Of a DNA stretch of 64,000 bases, positions 45,923 to 58,482 are shown piece after piece. The translations under genes and the position numbers were made by a program. How positions within the stretch are numbered: position 1 is the stretch's first letter; each line of letters opens with the position of its first letter. The notes below the pieces were generated by a model that ran no database searches, was not told the origin of the DNA, and worked only from the letters and a program-made list of their open reading frames with translations. Source of the DNA: Dactylis glomerata (Eukaryota > Streptophyta > Magnoliopsida > Poales > Poaceae); the NCBI GenBank assembly GCA_007115705.1, contig QXEO01000411.1:3885918-3949917 (forward strand), written 5' to 3'.

Positions 45923-48900
45923 TTGTAATAGCTGAAGGAGTTTATACAAAAGTCCTAGGAAGTATCTACTGATTATCTTGTTATTGAATGTGTAGGAAAA
46001 GGACAAATCATGCTTGGAAGGTCCCTACTGAAGCTCCTGGGCGCCGTTATAGATGTGGGAAAAGGCAATATAAGATTTATCTCTCCACCTTGCAATAGTC
46101 ACATCTTTCCTAGAGTCAAGAGCAAAGGTAAGAAAGGAAGACGTAAGGTACCCGATGATTCTAATGCTTCATTACTTGATATTACTTGATTCGCATTTTC
46201 TGCGACTAGCTCAAAGGCGTTAAAGAAAAGCACTCTTGGGAGATAACCCAATATTTTAATTTTAGTTATTTTTCTTTTATTTGAGTCTTGGAAGTTATTA
46301 CTACTGTAATAACCTCTCCTTATCATTTTTATTTCGTTTTTGTGCCAAGAGAAGCCTCTAATTTGAGTGAGGTAAGATTTGGGGATGTTGCTGTCCTGAA
46401 ACAGATTTCGGTGCTGCACTGTAAACATTTGTGAAAATTCTCAGTATATCTTTTGGACCTGAGATTTCTTGTGCATATGCCCCAGGTTATATCCAAACTT
46501 TCATTAGTTTAAGACTTTTTGATTTGAGCAACAGAAAACCCTCTAAAAATTCAACCTTTGTTAGCTGTTCTCTTTTGACAGATTTCTGCCATTATTTGTG
46601 TTTGCCGCTCGATCGCTTTCTTTTTTAGTTCTTTGATCACGGAACTTTTGGGGAAGTTGCTACAGTATTATATGCTATATATGTGGTGGTTTTGAGTTAA
46701 AACCTGAAGCAAAGGGGATTGATTCATTGTTATGCTTACACTAATGTTGCTAATAGAATTGTGTTGAGTTTTGTATGAAGGAAGTTTTCAAGTGTAGGGA
46801 TTGGAGAATGATGAGATGAGTTGAAGAATGGACAAAAGCTCAAGCTTGGGGATGCCCATGCACCCCAAGAAATATCCAAGAGGTACAAGCGTCAAAGCTT
46901 GGGGATGCCCCCGAGGCACCCCTTCTTCATCGGCAAAAATCAGGTCACCTTTCAACACACTATATTTTTATTGCTTCATGCACTATGTGTTTTTCTTGGA
47001 GCGTCAGTTGTTTTAGTTTTCAGTTTTGTTTAGTTTGGTTTGCTGCAATAAATGGTTGGACCCCAACAAATTCCTTTTGGAGAAGTTGCCTTGCTTTTCA
47101 TTTGCCAAGAACACTCTGTTTTTCACTGTTATCGTTCAACGAGTGTTTTCTTTTTCTAGAACTGCATTTAGCTTTTATTTTTCGCCTTGATTTTTGTTCA
47201 GATCTTGTTATATCTTTGCATCAAGGTGTATTATGACCTCTGGTCCATGTTGGTTTTCATCAAAAGAGTTGTTTTAAAAAGGTTCGAATGGTGTTGGAAA
47301 AGAGAAAAAGTTTCATGCAAAAAAGTGGTACAAAAAGGAGCTTGTGTAGATTGCGGCCTAGGCTTTTGCATGTCATGCTTGATGTCTTTTTGATAGTATG
47401 CCTAGTGGTTTTGTTGTAGCATGACTTGTCTCAAATGACTGAGATTGCTTAATGAGCCTTTGAAAAAAAATCATGCGTTGTTTTAATTATTTGGAAGCAT
47501 TATTTTGGTTTTCTCCTTGATGCTTTATTTGGGTTGACTTGGCGCATGCTTACACATGTTAGACTCATACAAAGTCACCATAGCCTCTATGATCATCTAG
47601 TTTTTGACTTTTGATGCCATCTTATGCTTCTTTTAATGTTGCTTTGTCACTCTGCATGATTATGGCCATTATTGCTCTCTTAGTTGGTCGCTCCCAGTCT
47701 TTTGCTAGCCCTCATTTTGTACTGAGTATGAGCTCTACTCGTGCATCCAACTCCTAAAAACCAAGTTGTTCCAATGTGTCCACCATACATACCTATTAGC
47801 AATTTGCTATTCCAAAGTATATTTGACTTGCTTTTATCTATCCTTCAAATTAAACTCTTTTTGGTGTTATGCAAAAATTGGTCAGTAAAGCTCTCACGAA
47901 CCTAATGGCACACTTTACTTTTCTCGCTTTAAAATTTTGACATCGTGGCTCTCTTATGTTGAGTTGTTATGCTTGCAAGTTGTAAGTTGGAAATTAGCCC
48001 AGCCATGCCGTCATGGGGCAAGCTTTCAACATTGCACTATGTTTCATTTGAGTTGATATCGTGATCTTTTGTTTATGGATACTCGCGATGTGAAATAAGT
48101 TGGAATTTTGCGAGATCATGGAGTTTTTATATGTGTTAGGGAAACTCCTGGGCCGCTAATCTAAGCCATGCATAATTCATGGTGGAAATTTACAGCATGC
48201 CCATAGTAGACATTCGATGACGCATCTCAAAATAAAAAGCTATACCAATGGTAAATAAAAGAGATGTCGAGGTGTTCATTGTCTGTTTGTCTTGTCATTT
48301 TGATGTGGGCTTGTTCCATGTCATCGGGCAGGAGGTACCCCGTTGGCGGTTCTCGATGATACACATATATTTACAATGACAAGAGCCTGCTTGGGACTCT
48401 AAGTCGAGGTAGCATGAGGTTTGGGTATTCGTACTTACGGGACATGAGGTTTCAACTTATGATTTGTCAAGCATATGCTTCATAATTGTACTCGCATTAA
48501 CTCTAACCATTCAAGATGCTTATGATGGGGGCAATGAGAGCTCAAAGCTAGTAAGTACCATAATTTTTGAAGGTTTATAAAACTTGCAATCACTGCTTCC
48601 CTCCGTGAAGGGCCTTTCTTTTACTTTTATGTTGAGTCACCACCTTCTATCTTTATGCACCGTCTAAGAGAGCATAGTTGTCATTCTTAGTATAATGTGA
48701 ATTGTCCCAAAGTTTTCATTGATTGATTCATGATTTTGGTTTCACTTGTTCTTAAATTATTTGTATCTAGTCGCCCTCTTAAACTTGAAGGTGTCCTATG
48801 CATTTATGTTTTGCTATTCCATGAAGGACAAGCTGAAAACCATTTGCTATGTTTTTCCTTATGATTTGAACACACGTTTGGCTTTCATTGTTTCATTTTC

Positions 48901-49107
48901 ATGATCTTTCATTTGTGTTCTTCTTCATGTTATAACATGGTTGCTAAGTTTCTTCTATTAAGATTATATCTTTCATGCCCATGTTTTAAGTTCTTTTGAT
49001 CCCAGCACACAATGCTTACATAAATGGTCAAGATTCTGTAGGTGCATGTTATTTCTTTGTTATCACTTACCTACTTGAGGACGAGCAGGAGTTAAGCTTG
49101 GGGATGC
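45923..49107 (+). other. Element Z long non-coding internal region
   Basis: About 3.2 kb, AT-rich, no frame with a recognisable domain. Two stretches near 46840-46915 repeat AAGCTTGGGGATGCCC, identical in core to the purine tract at 49095-49107. This fits the long untranslated region of Athila-like elements. Confidence 0.6.
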
Positions 49108-50787
49108 TGATACGTCTCAAACGTATCTATAATTTTTGATGCTCCATGCTTGTTTTTACACCATTTGCTTAGTGTTTCATTACACTTCGTGGCATTTTTA
49201 TGCATTTTCCGGAACTAACCTATTAACAAGATGCCACAGTGCCAGTTCCCTATTTTCTGCTGTTTTTGTGTTTCAGAAAAGTTACACAGGAAATATTCTC
49301 GAAATTGGATGAAACAAAAGCCAAACATCCAAAAATTTACGGAAGCTTCTAGAGAACCGAAGAGGAGATGGAGAGGGGCCACGAGTCGACCACACAGTAT
49401 GGCGGCGCAGCCCAGGCCCTGGCTGCGCCCCCTATGTGTGTGACCGCCTCGGTCCACTTCTGACGATGCCCCTTTGCCAATAAAGACCCCCCGATGGGAA
49501 AAACCTAAACACCCCGATCAATTTTCTAGAAACACATCGCGATCCGCCGCCATTGTCGACCCGAGATCGGGAGGGTCCAGAAGCTCTTCCCGGCACCCTG
49601 CCGAAGAGGGGAATTGCCACCGGAGGTCTTCTTCATCGCCATGCTTGCCTCCGGCGCGATGAGTGAGTAGTCTACCTTAGACTATGGGTCCATAGCAGTA
49701 GCTAGTTGGTTGTCTTCTCCACCATGTGCTTCATGTTTAGATCTCGTGAGCTGCTTTACATGATCGAGATTACCTTTATGTAATTCTATATGTTGTGTTT
49801 GTTGGGATCCGATGAATATTGGTGTTATAGTTGAGTTGATGTGCTGAATATTATCTTATGTTATCTCTATGTTGTTTATGATCTTGCATGCTCTCCGTTG
49901 TTAGTAGCTATCTTGGCCGAGTAGATACTAGTGACTCCAAGAGGGGGTATTTATGCTCGATAGTTGGGTTCATGCCTCTATTTAATCTGGGGGAGTGATA
50001 GAAACCTCTAAGGTTGTAGATGTGCTGTTGCCACTAGGGAGAAAACAACATTCTTATGTCCAAGGGCATATGCTTTGTTTACATTACACAGTTTGCATAA
50101 TGCAGTTATCTGTTGTTCACAACTTAATACTCAAGGGGTCCTCGGACGATTCCCCGCGAGTGGATTATTAGTCATAGATGCAGTTGGATGGTGGTCTATG
50201 TATCTTGTTGTAATGCCCAGAGTAAATCTCATAGTGATCCTCTTGACATATCACGTTATCTTTATTCTATCAATTGCCCAACTGTAATTTGTTTACCCAG
50301 CATGTTGTTATTTATCTTATGGAGAAACACCACTAGTGAACTGTGGACCCCGGTCCTATTTCCTTTACATTGCTATCACCTGTTTACTTTACTCGCACTG
50401 TTTACTTTACTCACATACTACTATCGCTTTCCACTCGATACGCTCATTCCTTTGTTTACAGCAAACCGGTGAGATTGACAACCTCATCGTAAATTGGGAG
50501 CAAAGTTCTTGGTTGTGTTGTGTGCAGGTTCCACGTTGCTACTAGTTGAAGATGCGCTAACAAGATATCGTTAACGGCGCCCTTGTTGGAGTGTCACTAG
50601 GCTAGCAAGCATCACCTTCTTGAGTTTGGCTTTTTCCTACTGGATTGATAACCTTGGTTTCGTAACTGAGGGAAAACTTGCTGCTATATTCATCAAACCT
50701 TCTCTTGGGGTTTCCAACTGGCCGGTCATTTATATCATTAACTACACGTCAACAAGTTCTCTGGTACTATTCAACACCGCGCCACCA
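49108..50787 (+). repeat. Element Z 3' LTR (1680 bp)
   Basis: Full-length LTR ending CGCCACCA, followed by AGATG. It shows what the 5' LTR has lost. Confidence 0.93.
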
Positions 50788-50792
50788 AGATG

Positions 50793-51079
50793 CAAACGGA
50801 AGTGGTCTTGTGTTTTGGAAATCTGATAGACTCACTCCTCGTCCTCCATTGTCTCGTCCTTGTTCGCGGTTTTGTGAAATGATATGATACATAAACTTAT
50901 TTTGGACTTCTTGGTCTCGCTGCCTTGTGAAGATGTTGCATAAACTGCATGAAACTTTGCTCTGACACGGGTTGTGAAGATGTTGAAGCTTGACTTATGG
51001 CAGCTGCCTCTGCATTTTCCTTCTCTCCGGATTCCCTAGCTCTAAGCTCATCTTCTGTCTCTACTTGGTCTTGTGGCAT
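50793..51079 (-). pseudogene. Element X gag, N-terminal part
   Basis: ATG at 51079 (MPQDQVETEDELRARESGEK) is a typical start for Tekay-type Gag. It is followed by a Ser/Gln-rich part and SFMQFMQHLHKAA. A stop at 50897 and a frame change precede the AGATG junction with Z. Confidence 0.8.
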
Positions 51080-51466
51080 TTACCTCTAGACCTGTTGCAC
51101 TACGTCAGAACACCTTATTGCATCATGCAAATGCACAATGGGTTGTTCATTTTCAATGCACAGTGCTAGCTCACACAATAACTCCAATTCCAATAAAATC
51201 CAAATGTTTGCGAATCATACATATCATACACATATTTGTCACAAAATTCATAAGGTAAACATTTCAGATATACTCATGGAAAGGAACATATACCATGTAT
51301 TCACATACATTCTGTACAAATATCCACATGACATGAGTCGTAACTCAGTTATTTGGCTTGCAGGCCGCACACATACATTACTCAACAAGCTACTAGTCCA
51401 GATACTAGTGGAACTCGTGTTTCTACTACTATGATAACTTATAACTGCTCCAGATGACTCAGTCAC
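51080..51466 (-). other. Element X leader between the extra ORF and gag, part 1
   Basis: Non-coding. It ends with GTCAC (51462-51466), the left TSD of T2, and continues at 60531-60851. Confidence 0.7.
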
Positions 51467-51799
51467 TGATAAGGGTATAGATAATAGAGCCCGTTACTTG
51501 AATACCCCTGAGGCCCGTTAAGCTAGGCCCAAGTGCAATCCTAGTCGAGATACGAGTTCATGTCGTATACCGATGTTGTAATATGTATCGAACTCCTCCC
51601 GTTCCTTGAGACCTGGCCACCTATATATAGGGGCCAGGAGAGAACGATGAGGGCCAGATTGAAAGCAAACCAAGTTCACCGCCAAGTTTACTTTCGATAT
51701 ACACCTTGTTTGACTGATTTACCTTCGAGTTCATCCGACGCCCTATTCCCCCGATCCTAAGTCCTTCATCTAGGACATTTGTCGAGTTAGCCCTCGTCA
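51467..51799 (+). repeat. T2 5' LTR (333 bp)
   Basis: Starts TGATAAGG and ends CCTCGTCA. The TATA box TATATATA is at 51622-51629. Confidence 0.93.
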
Positions 51800-51836
51800 A
51801 TTGGCGTCGACCGTGGGGACTCAGGGCGTTGGAATC

Positions 51837-53642
51837 ATGAATTCGACGGCTTTTTCGCTTTTAGCCAATAGCAGTCCAGAAGTCGACGAAAGTCAGAAGA
51901 TGGAGTTGACAATCGGAAGTCTGAGCTTCTACATCGGATCCTCGGGTTCGCCTCGCCTTTCAGATCCAGCAAAATTGGGTCCGTCGGCAGGCAAAATCAA
52001 GACAATCACAATGTCTGGATCATCTGTGGGCTCTTCCAGCGAGGTAAACTCGCCGGTCAGCTTCGCAGCAACAGAAAATACCCAAAAGATAATCGAGGAA
52101 TTCAATAGAACTCGGGAAGAACCTGACATAGAAAGAACAGTGGACAAATCATATGATAGTCAAAGGGACTTCGCCACCGAAAGCAGTGGCGTCTCCAGAA
52201 ACATACATCAGTTATGCGTCATTATCACTGAAGCAGCAGAAGAGAACGATCACGCAGATAATGGAGAAGTCGACGTGCAAGTCGACAAACCAAGGAGCAA
52301 TGGTAAGAAGGAGATAGAAAAAATTCACGTCTCCACCGGGGAGTGGAGAATCATCATGTCAGCCATCAATCATGACACAGAAGTACCCGCCAATTCAAGA
52401 AGAGAAGTTCTGATGGGGTATCAATACACACTGCATCAACGCAGAAAGAAATTGAGGGAGCAAAAAGATGAGTTCAGGAGAAGTCAAGGAAACAACAGTG
52501 TGTCAAGTGAAGCATATTGGGACAAATACAGCAACGCATCAGAGTCTAGCAGAGAAAGGCATAGAGACCCGAAGCACAGCAGGAGGACAACAGCATGGGC
52601 AAGAGAAGAAAGACGCATAAAAAGAATAAGCCCACATCCATCATATGATGAGAAGGATTTTGTGCAAGAAACGCCAGAGGCAGCATTAGTAGCAGCACAG
52701 GCGTATCTACTAACTACACAACCAAAGCCAGGAGATCCGCGGGATCACATGCATCAAGCCGCAATAAGAAGCCTCGGGTTGGTAGAGGACAGGCTAAGGA
52801 AACATCTTCCAGAGAAAAAGGTGACATATCATAAGGAGAAGGGAAAGGAAAATTTTAAGCGCCAACCCCCGCAAACAAGCGAGTCATCAGGCGACGAAAA
52901 GCGTAAGGCACGGAAGGAGAACGCAAGGAATATCATAGCGCAAGCAAGAGTAAACAGTGCGCGCTATGCGTTGAAAGAAGAAAATTATGAAGATGACGAA
53001 AAAGAGATGGGCGTGCTATGCTTTACCCGAAGGGTTCATAGAACGCGGGTACCCAAAGGATTCAAGCTGCCACATGACCAGCAAAAGTACGACGGGTCAC
53101 AGGAACCCGCGCTATGGTTATCAGACTACCTACAAGCAGTGCAAATACTCGGAGGAACAAGAGCAACGGTGATGCAAAGCCTGCAGTTACACCTCAGTGG
53201 CGCAGCACGGTCTTGGTTAAGTACTCTACCCAACGACTCCATCTGGAGTTGGGGAGAGCTAGAGAGTCAATTCACAAGAAACTTTCGCTCAACATATAAA
53301 CGCCCAGCGTCAATAGAAGAAGTCAAGGCATGCGTACAAAGGAAGGGTGAATCCCTGCGTTCCTACATACATCGATGGAGTATAATCGGAAACTCTGTAG
53401 AAGGCGTCTCTGACGAGCAGGCAGTAGATGCTTTTTCGGCCGGCCTGCGTCGTTCGGACCTCGTGGAAGAGTTAGGAAGAGCAAAGCCTAGGACAGTATC
53501 AGAATTAATGGAAGTAGCAAATAGATTTGCTGATGGAGAAGATGCGTATAACAACAAAAGGGCACATTCACCAGAAGTTGACAGAGTAAGCAGGCAAAGG
53601 CGAAGGTCTCGCAATGAAGATAGCAACGCAAGGCGAAACTAG
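51837..53642 (+). CDS. T2 Gag
   Basis: The ATG at 51837 is the first after the PBS; the frame is open further upstream but without ATG. It is 601 codons, ending TAG at 53640-53642. The N-terminal 380 residues are hydrophilic and family-specific (TGEWRIIMSAINHDTEVP; later TPEAALVAAQAYLLTTQPKP). The Gag core follows: VPKGFKLPHDQQKYDGSQEP, then LWLSDYLQAV, SGAARSWLSTLPNDSIWSW, FRSTYKRPASIEEVKAC and AVDAFSAGLRRSDLVEEL. It is the best-preserved gene in the nest. The terminal TAG may be a CAG mutation, since coding sequence continues in frame. Confidence 0.88.
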   Translation: MNSTAFSLLANSSPEVDESQKMELTIGSLSFYIGSSGSPRLSDPAKLGPSAGKIKTITMSGSSVGSSSEVNSPVSFAATENTQKIIEEFNRTREEPDIERTVDKSYDSQRDFATESSGVSRNIHQLCVIITEAAEENDHADNGEVDVQVDKPRSNGKKEIEKIHVSTGEWRIIMSAINHDTEVPANSRREVLMGYQYTLHQRRKKLREQKDEFRRSQGNNSVSSEAYWDKYSNASESSRERHRDPKHSRRTTAWAREERRIKRISPHPSYDEKDFVQETPEAALVAAQAYLLTTQPKPGDPRDHMHQAAIRSLGLVEDRLRKHLPEKKVTYHKEKGKENFKRQPPQTSESSGDEKRKARKENARNIIAQARVNSARYALKEENYEDDEKEMGVLCFTRRVHRTRVPKGFKLPHDQQKYDGSQEPALWLSDYLQAVQILGGTRATVMQSLQLHLSGAARSWLSTLPNDSIWSWGELESQFTRNFRSTYKRPASIEEVKACVQRKGESLRSYIHRWSIIGNSVEGVSDEQAVDAFSAGLRRSDLVEELGRAKPRTVSELMEVANRFADGEDAYNNKRAHSPEVDRVSRQRRRSRNEDSNARRN

Positions 53643-54660
53643 ATAGCCGCAGGATATGACAGAAGGGACGAGGACGGCTATGAGAGCAGGGAGTTTCAAG
53701 GAAGAGGCAATCGTGGAGTAGAGAAGCCAAAGTACTCCGTCCCGTCGGCGGAGGACATGCTCCATGGACCCTGTCGCATCCACTATGCGTACCTAGATGG
53801 GAAGAGAGTTTCTAATCACCAGATGAAGGATTGCAGAACATTCTTAAGGTTGCAAAGCGCTATGGACCCGAACCAAGGAGCACGTCAAGGAGGAAAGAAT
53901 ACAAGTCAGGGATACCAAGTACAACGTCTAGCAAAACATCTGGAATCAAAAGTGTATATATCTGCAATGATCCAACCGGTGCCAAAATCGAAGAAAGAAC
54001 AAAAGAGCATCTCCAGACAAGTAAATCTAGCAATATCATCACCACCAGCTACTACAGAGTACTTGAGATGGTCCGATCAACCAGTCAGGTTCAGCAGAGC
54101 AGACCACCCGAGGGAAATGCCCAGGCCAGGGCACGTGCCAATGGTGTTAAAGGCGCAAATAGGGGGATACAATATTGGGCGAGTATTCATGGACGCAGGA
54201 AGCGGCATAAACCTAATATACGCAAGAACCCTGAAGGCAATGAGCATCTCATTGGAAAGCCTGAAGCCGAAGGATTGCTCCTTCCACAGAATAGTACCAG
54301 GAAGCGCAAACTACCCCCTCGGGAGAATAGAACTCGACGTTTGCTTCGGCAATAGCAGCAGTTATCGCAGAGAAAAGTTAGAGTTCGAAGTCATGGACTG
54401 GCCCTCACAGTATCATGCAATCCTGGAGCGCCCAGCATTTGCAAAATTCATGGCAGTTCCTCACTACGCATATCTAACACTCAAAATTCCAGGACCTAAA
54501 GGGACAATCACGGTACAAGGTAGCTTTGAAGTATCCAACACTTGCGACAAAGAATTCAACAGGATGGCGCAAACTTTCGGCATGACAGCTGAGTACGCAA
54601 GGCTGAAGGGCGAAACTGACCACAATGTGCTACCCGACGTCGGTACTAATGTATTTCTTT
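53643..54660 (+). pseudogene. T2 zinc-knuckle-like region and protease
   Basis: Continues from gag after the TAG. Cys/His spacing occurs in GPCRIHYAYLDGKRVSNHQ and then MKDCRTF. Retropepsin has IGRVFMDAGSGINLIYARTL (D-A-G) and YHAILERPAFAKFM. It ends at TAG 54660-54662, just before a non-coding spacer. Confidence 0.85.
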
Positions 54661-54818
54661 AGACTTTTCTACTTCTTCCCACCTTGATGTAACCCCCCTC
54701 TTCACTCACTCTTCTTTCTCCTCACATATCTGTAAATACCCATTCTTATATGAAAAAATAATACCATAGGGGCTTCCCCTACGGTTTCACAGTAAAAAAA
54801 AAACGATCACTGCCAGAT
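54651..54818 (+). other. T2 spacer between protease and RT, possible intron
   Basis: About 160 nt, CT-rich, ending in a run of ten A then ACGATCACTGCCAG. Coding sequence resumes with the pre-RT segment near 54828. AAT/GTATTT (54651) could be a donor and GCCAG (about 54818) an acceptor. An intron between protease and RT is known for the Ogre group of the Tat lineage. The alternative is an inserted or decayed stretch. Confidence 0.35.
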
Positions 54819-57800
54819 TAGGCTTTCGATGCAACCCAAGATTCGAAGAAAATCCAGGTCCACCCTACGGACTCAAACAAAATCACCTCCATAGCGGTAA
54901 AACTGGACCCCACATAGGAAAATGTGCTTGTCGAGTTCCTCCGTGAGCGCTGGGAAATCTTCGTCTGGTGTCCTTCAGACATGCCAGGGGTTCCCAGGGA
55001 ACTCGTCGAGCACGCACTAAATGTGGATCCTAAAGCAAGGCCAGTCAAGCAACCGTTGCGACGATTTGACAAGCCCAAAAGGAAGGCAATAGCATCCAAG
55101 CTACAAAGGCTAGAAAACACAGGATTCATCCGGGAAATCAAAGCATCAACCCGGGTATCCAATCCAGTCATTGTCCCCAAGAAAAATATAGACGTACAAA
55201 GAGTGTGTGTTGATTACACATCTCTCAACAAACACTGTCCAAAGGATCCCTTTCCTCTACCTAGCATTGATCAGATAATAGACTCAATAGCGGGGTGCGC
55301 AAGGCTTTCCTTCCTGGATGCTTCCCCTACGGTTTCACAGTAAAAAAAGTTGGAGTTCGAAGAAAGAGGACGAGGAAAAAATAGCTTTTATCACACCATA
55401 CGGCGTGTTCTGCTATCAAGTTATGCCTTTTGGCCTAAAAAATGCGGGAGCAACTTACCAACGGATGATGCAAAACTGCCTCGGAAGTCAGATAGGATGT
55501 AACATCCAAGTCTACATCGACGACGTGGTCATCACCACAAGAAAAGAAGAATCGTTGATCAGTGATTTGACAGAAACCTTCGACAACCTAAACAGGTACA
55601 AGCTCAAGCTTAAGCCGACAAAATGTTCTTTTGGCATGTCAGCAGGACAACTTTTGGGATTCTTGGTATCAGCGAGAGGCATAGAAGCAAACCTGGAGAA
55701 AATCAAAGCAATACTAACCATGGGGAAGCCAACAAAATTGCACGACATACAGAAACTTGCAGGACACGTCGCGGCATTAAGTTGATTTGTCACGCGATTA
55801 GGAGAAAAAGCTCTTCCTTTCTATGCACTCATGAAAAAATCAGATGACAAGTTCGAGTGGACAGAAGAAGCAGAAACAGCTTTTGCACAACTGAAAAAGT
55901 GCTCTCCACACCGTCGGTGTTGGTCGCACCAAAGGAAAAAGAGCCGCTAATACTGTATATTGCAGCCACACATCAAGTGGTAAGCACAGTATTAGTAGTC
56001 AAAAAAAGCGAAGAAGGAAAAGCGCACGGAGTCCAGAGGCTGGTGTATTTCCTCAGTGAAGTACTATCTCCAACAAAAGCAGAGATACCCGCACTATCAA
56101 AAGCTTGCAGATAGCGTATTCACAACAGCACGAAAGCTACATCAGTATTTCACGGTGCATCCAATCATAGTGGTTAATGAAGCCCCACTATCTAATATAT
56201 TGAACAACCCTGCAGCAATAGGACGTGTCTCCTTATAAGGAATCGAATTATCAACCCTGGACATCACGTATGAGAAACGAAAAGCAATCAAATCTCAAGT
56301 ACTACCAGACTTCACAGCAGAGTGGCTAGAAATGCAAAACACAGGACCACCAGATTTATCGAGCGTATGGACAATGTACATCGACAGATCAAAAAGAGTC
56401 CAAGGCGCAGGAGCAGGAGTAGTCTTGATATCGCTACAAGGTGACAAATTGAAGTATGTGTTAAGGATGAGTTTTCCGCAAGCTTCCAATAATGAAGCCA
56501 AATACGAGGCTCTAATCCACGTGATGAACATGGCTAAAGCATGCAGAGCAACCCGATTGAAAATATCCGGGGACTCGAATCTCATCGTCCAGCAAGTGAT
56601 GAATCGATGCGACACCATCATCGACAACATGACAGCGTACAGAAACTTATACTACTATCTAGAGGGAACATTCGATGGATGCAAAGTTTCGCACGTTAGC
56701 AGGGCCAGCAACGAGGAAGCCGACAATTTAGCAAATATCGGGTCCCAATGCCTGCCTATACCGCTAGGAGTCTTCTGGGAAGAAATCGTAGAGAGGTCAA
56801 TAAAGCATAACAAAACTTCACCTATAGAAGAACCAGGCCAGTGCCCAACAACAGGCTCGGGGGCTGGCAAGCCTGGCACAGGAAGCATAATAGAACCAAA
56901 AGAAGTTATGATGATCGAAGAAACCTGGATGCAGCCATACTTGGCGTACATGATAAACAAAACACTACCCAAAGACACAGTGGAGGCAAAAAGGATTAAG
57001 AGATATCCATGTAGGAGTGTGCGGGCATCACGCTAGCAGCAGAGCTATTGCAGCAAAAGCTTTTCGTGCAGGATTCTACTAGTTAACGGCCATTGAAGAC
57101 GCGAAAGAGATAGTCAGAAGATGTGAAGCATGTCAACGATTTGCATCCCAACCACATGCACAAGCAGCAGAGCTGCAACCGATACCATTATCCTGGCCTT
57201 TTGCACAATGGGGTCTCGACATGGTAGGAAAATTACACAAATCCTGGCCAGGAGGTCATGTCTACATGTTGGTGGCAGTAGACAATTTCACCAAATGGGT
57301 AGAAGCAGCCCCGGTAACAACCCAAGATTCCACAGCAGCAATCAACTTCATCAAGTCTATAGTATTTCGCTTCGGAGTACCACACAACATCATCACAGAC
57401 AATGGGACAAACTTCACATCAAAAGAGTTCAAAAGCTACTGCGAGAGTATGGGAATCAAACTGAAATTCGCGTCTGTAGCACATCCAAAGACAAACAGAC
57501 AAGTCGAGAAACCAATGGCTTAATATGCAACGGGATAAAAAAGAGGTTATTAGCACCAATGGAAAAAGACATACACGCCTGGGTAGACGAGCTACCCTCC
57601 GTACTTTAGAGTCTTAGAACAACGCCCAATGCGGCTACCCAAGAAACCCCCTTTTTCCTGGTTCATGGCCCAGAAGCCATGCTTCCAGTCGAAATCACCC
57701 ACGAAGTCCCGAGAATTGCGGCTTACGACAAAACAACTTCTACAGAAGCACTTCAGACGATGTCGATGCACTCAACAAAGCAAGAGATGTAGCGCTCGCC

Positions 57801-58051
57801 AGGTCACGCAATACCAGCAGAGTCTACGAAACTACCATAGTAGTCGAGTTCGTCCACGATCTTTCGTGGTAGGAGATCTAGTCTTACGACTCAAACAGGA
57901 CGGTCATGGCAAATTGGAGTCCCCATGGGTGGGACCTTACATCATGACAGAAGTAATACCAGGAGGAGCTTATCGACTGCAAGACAAGAAAATAGGGAAA
58001 GACGAGAGCAACCCGTGGAATGCAGAACAACTACGACGGTTCTATGTGTAG
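54819..58051 (+). pseudogene. T2 pol: RT, RNase H, archaeal-type RNase H, integrase
   Basis: RT start: FREL-type linker, VCVDYTSLNKHCPKDPFPL, RLSFLDA. The next motif is replaced by foreign sequence (55320-55365, ending in a stop). RT resumes with FITPYGVFCYQVMPFGLKNA and VYIDDVVITT (Y-I-D-D intact). Stops or shifts near 55785, 55900, 56114 and 56237 break RNase H. The second RNase H has MYIDRSKR, NNEAKYEALI, SGDSNLIVQQ and NEEADNLA. A deletion near 56997 joins it to the integrase zinc region. The integrase core has LVAVDNFTKWVE and IITDNGTNFTS, then a frameshift after the NRQVEK segment. The C-terminus has FVVGDLVLRLKQDG, and the frame ends at 58051. Confidence 0.88.
55320..55365 (+). repeat. 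Patch inside T2 RT copied from upstream
   Basis: 29 bp at 55320-55348 are identical to 54772-54800 in the protease-RT spacer. The next 18 bp (about 55345-55362) match 54372-54389 in the protease region with one mismatch. Together they replace the YSGYHQI-type RT motif. Confidence 0.75.
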
Positions 58052-58482
58052 AAGGAGTACGGTGACAGGAAAGTTGACCCTCTGAACCCAGAACATGAGG
58101 CCACAGGTCAGGTTCTTTGGGCCAACTCGACAATATGTATAGCATGTTTCTATTTCTCCACTCGGGGGCTCCGACCCTCGAGTCGTATGAAAGAAAATAA
58201 GAAGTTATCAAGATCCCATATTCATGATTATTCGAGAATGCTTCCAAGGTTGTTCACAACCCGATATTTAATAAAAAAAGCAAGCACAGATTCAAGGCCA
58301 CTCGATGGTAAATTAAAGCTTACCTCGAAACACTGAATAGTTCCCATGGTCTACTAATAGATAAACAAGATGGCACAAAATAAAGTTCATCGCGAGTACT
58401 TATTATATGGAACATGCAAAGAGAATAAAATATTACATCAAGGGAGCATCTACTGAAAGTGTACTTCGGCCTCGTACTCCTT
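58052..58482 (+). other. T2 spacer 3' of pol
   Basis: Non-coding. It contains a PPT-like CTCGGGGGCT at 58161-58170. The 3' UTR of the antisense gene probably lies here. Confidence 0.5.

Larger units (their letters stand above)
44125..50787 (+). mobile_element. Element Z: Athila-like, pol-less LTR retrotransposon (Sabrina/WHAM type)
   Basis: TSD AGATG (44120-44124 and 50788-50792), LTRs starting TGATACGTCTCAAACG, a PBS TGGCGCCGTTGCCGGGGA (45179-45196) and a purine tract AGCTTGGGGATGC before the 3' LTR. Only gag-like and protease-like remnants are present, with no RT or integrase. It must depend on other elements. The LTR start and PBS resemble Triticeae Athila-like families of the Sabrina/WHAM kind. 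The family name is from memory. Confidence 0.88.

Noticed and set aside
46821..47393. Short frames in Z's internal region
   Set aside because: AT-rich non-coding region; hydrophobic low-complexity translations only.
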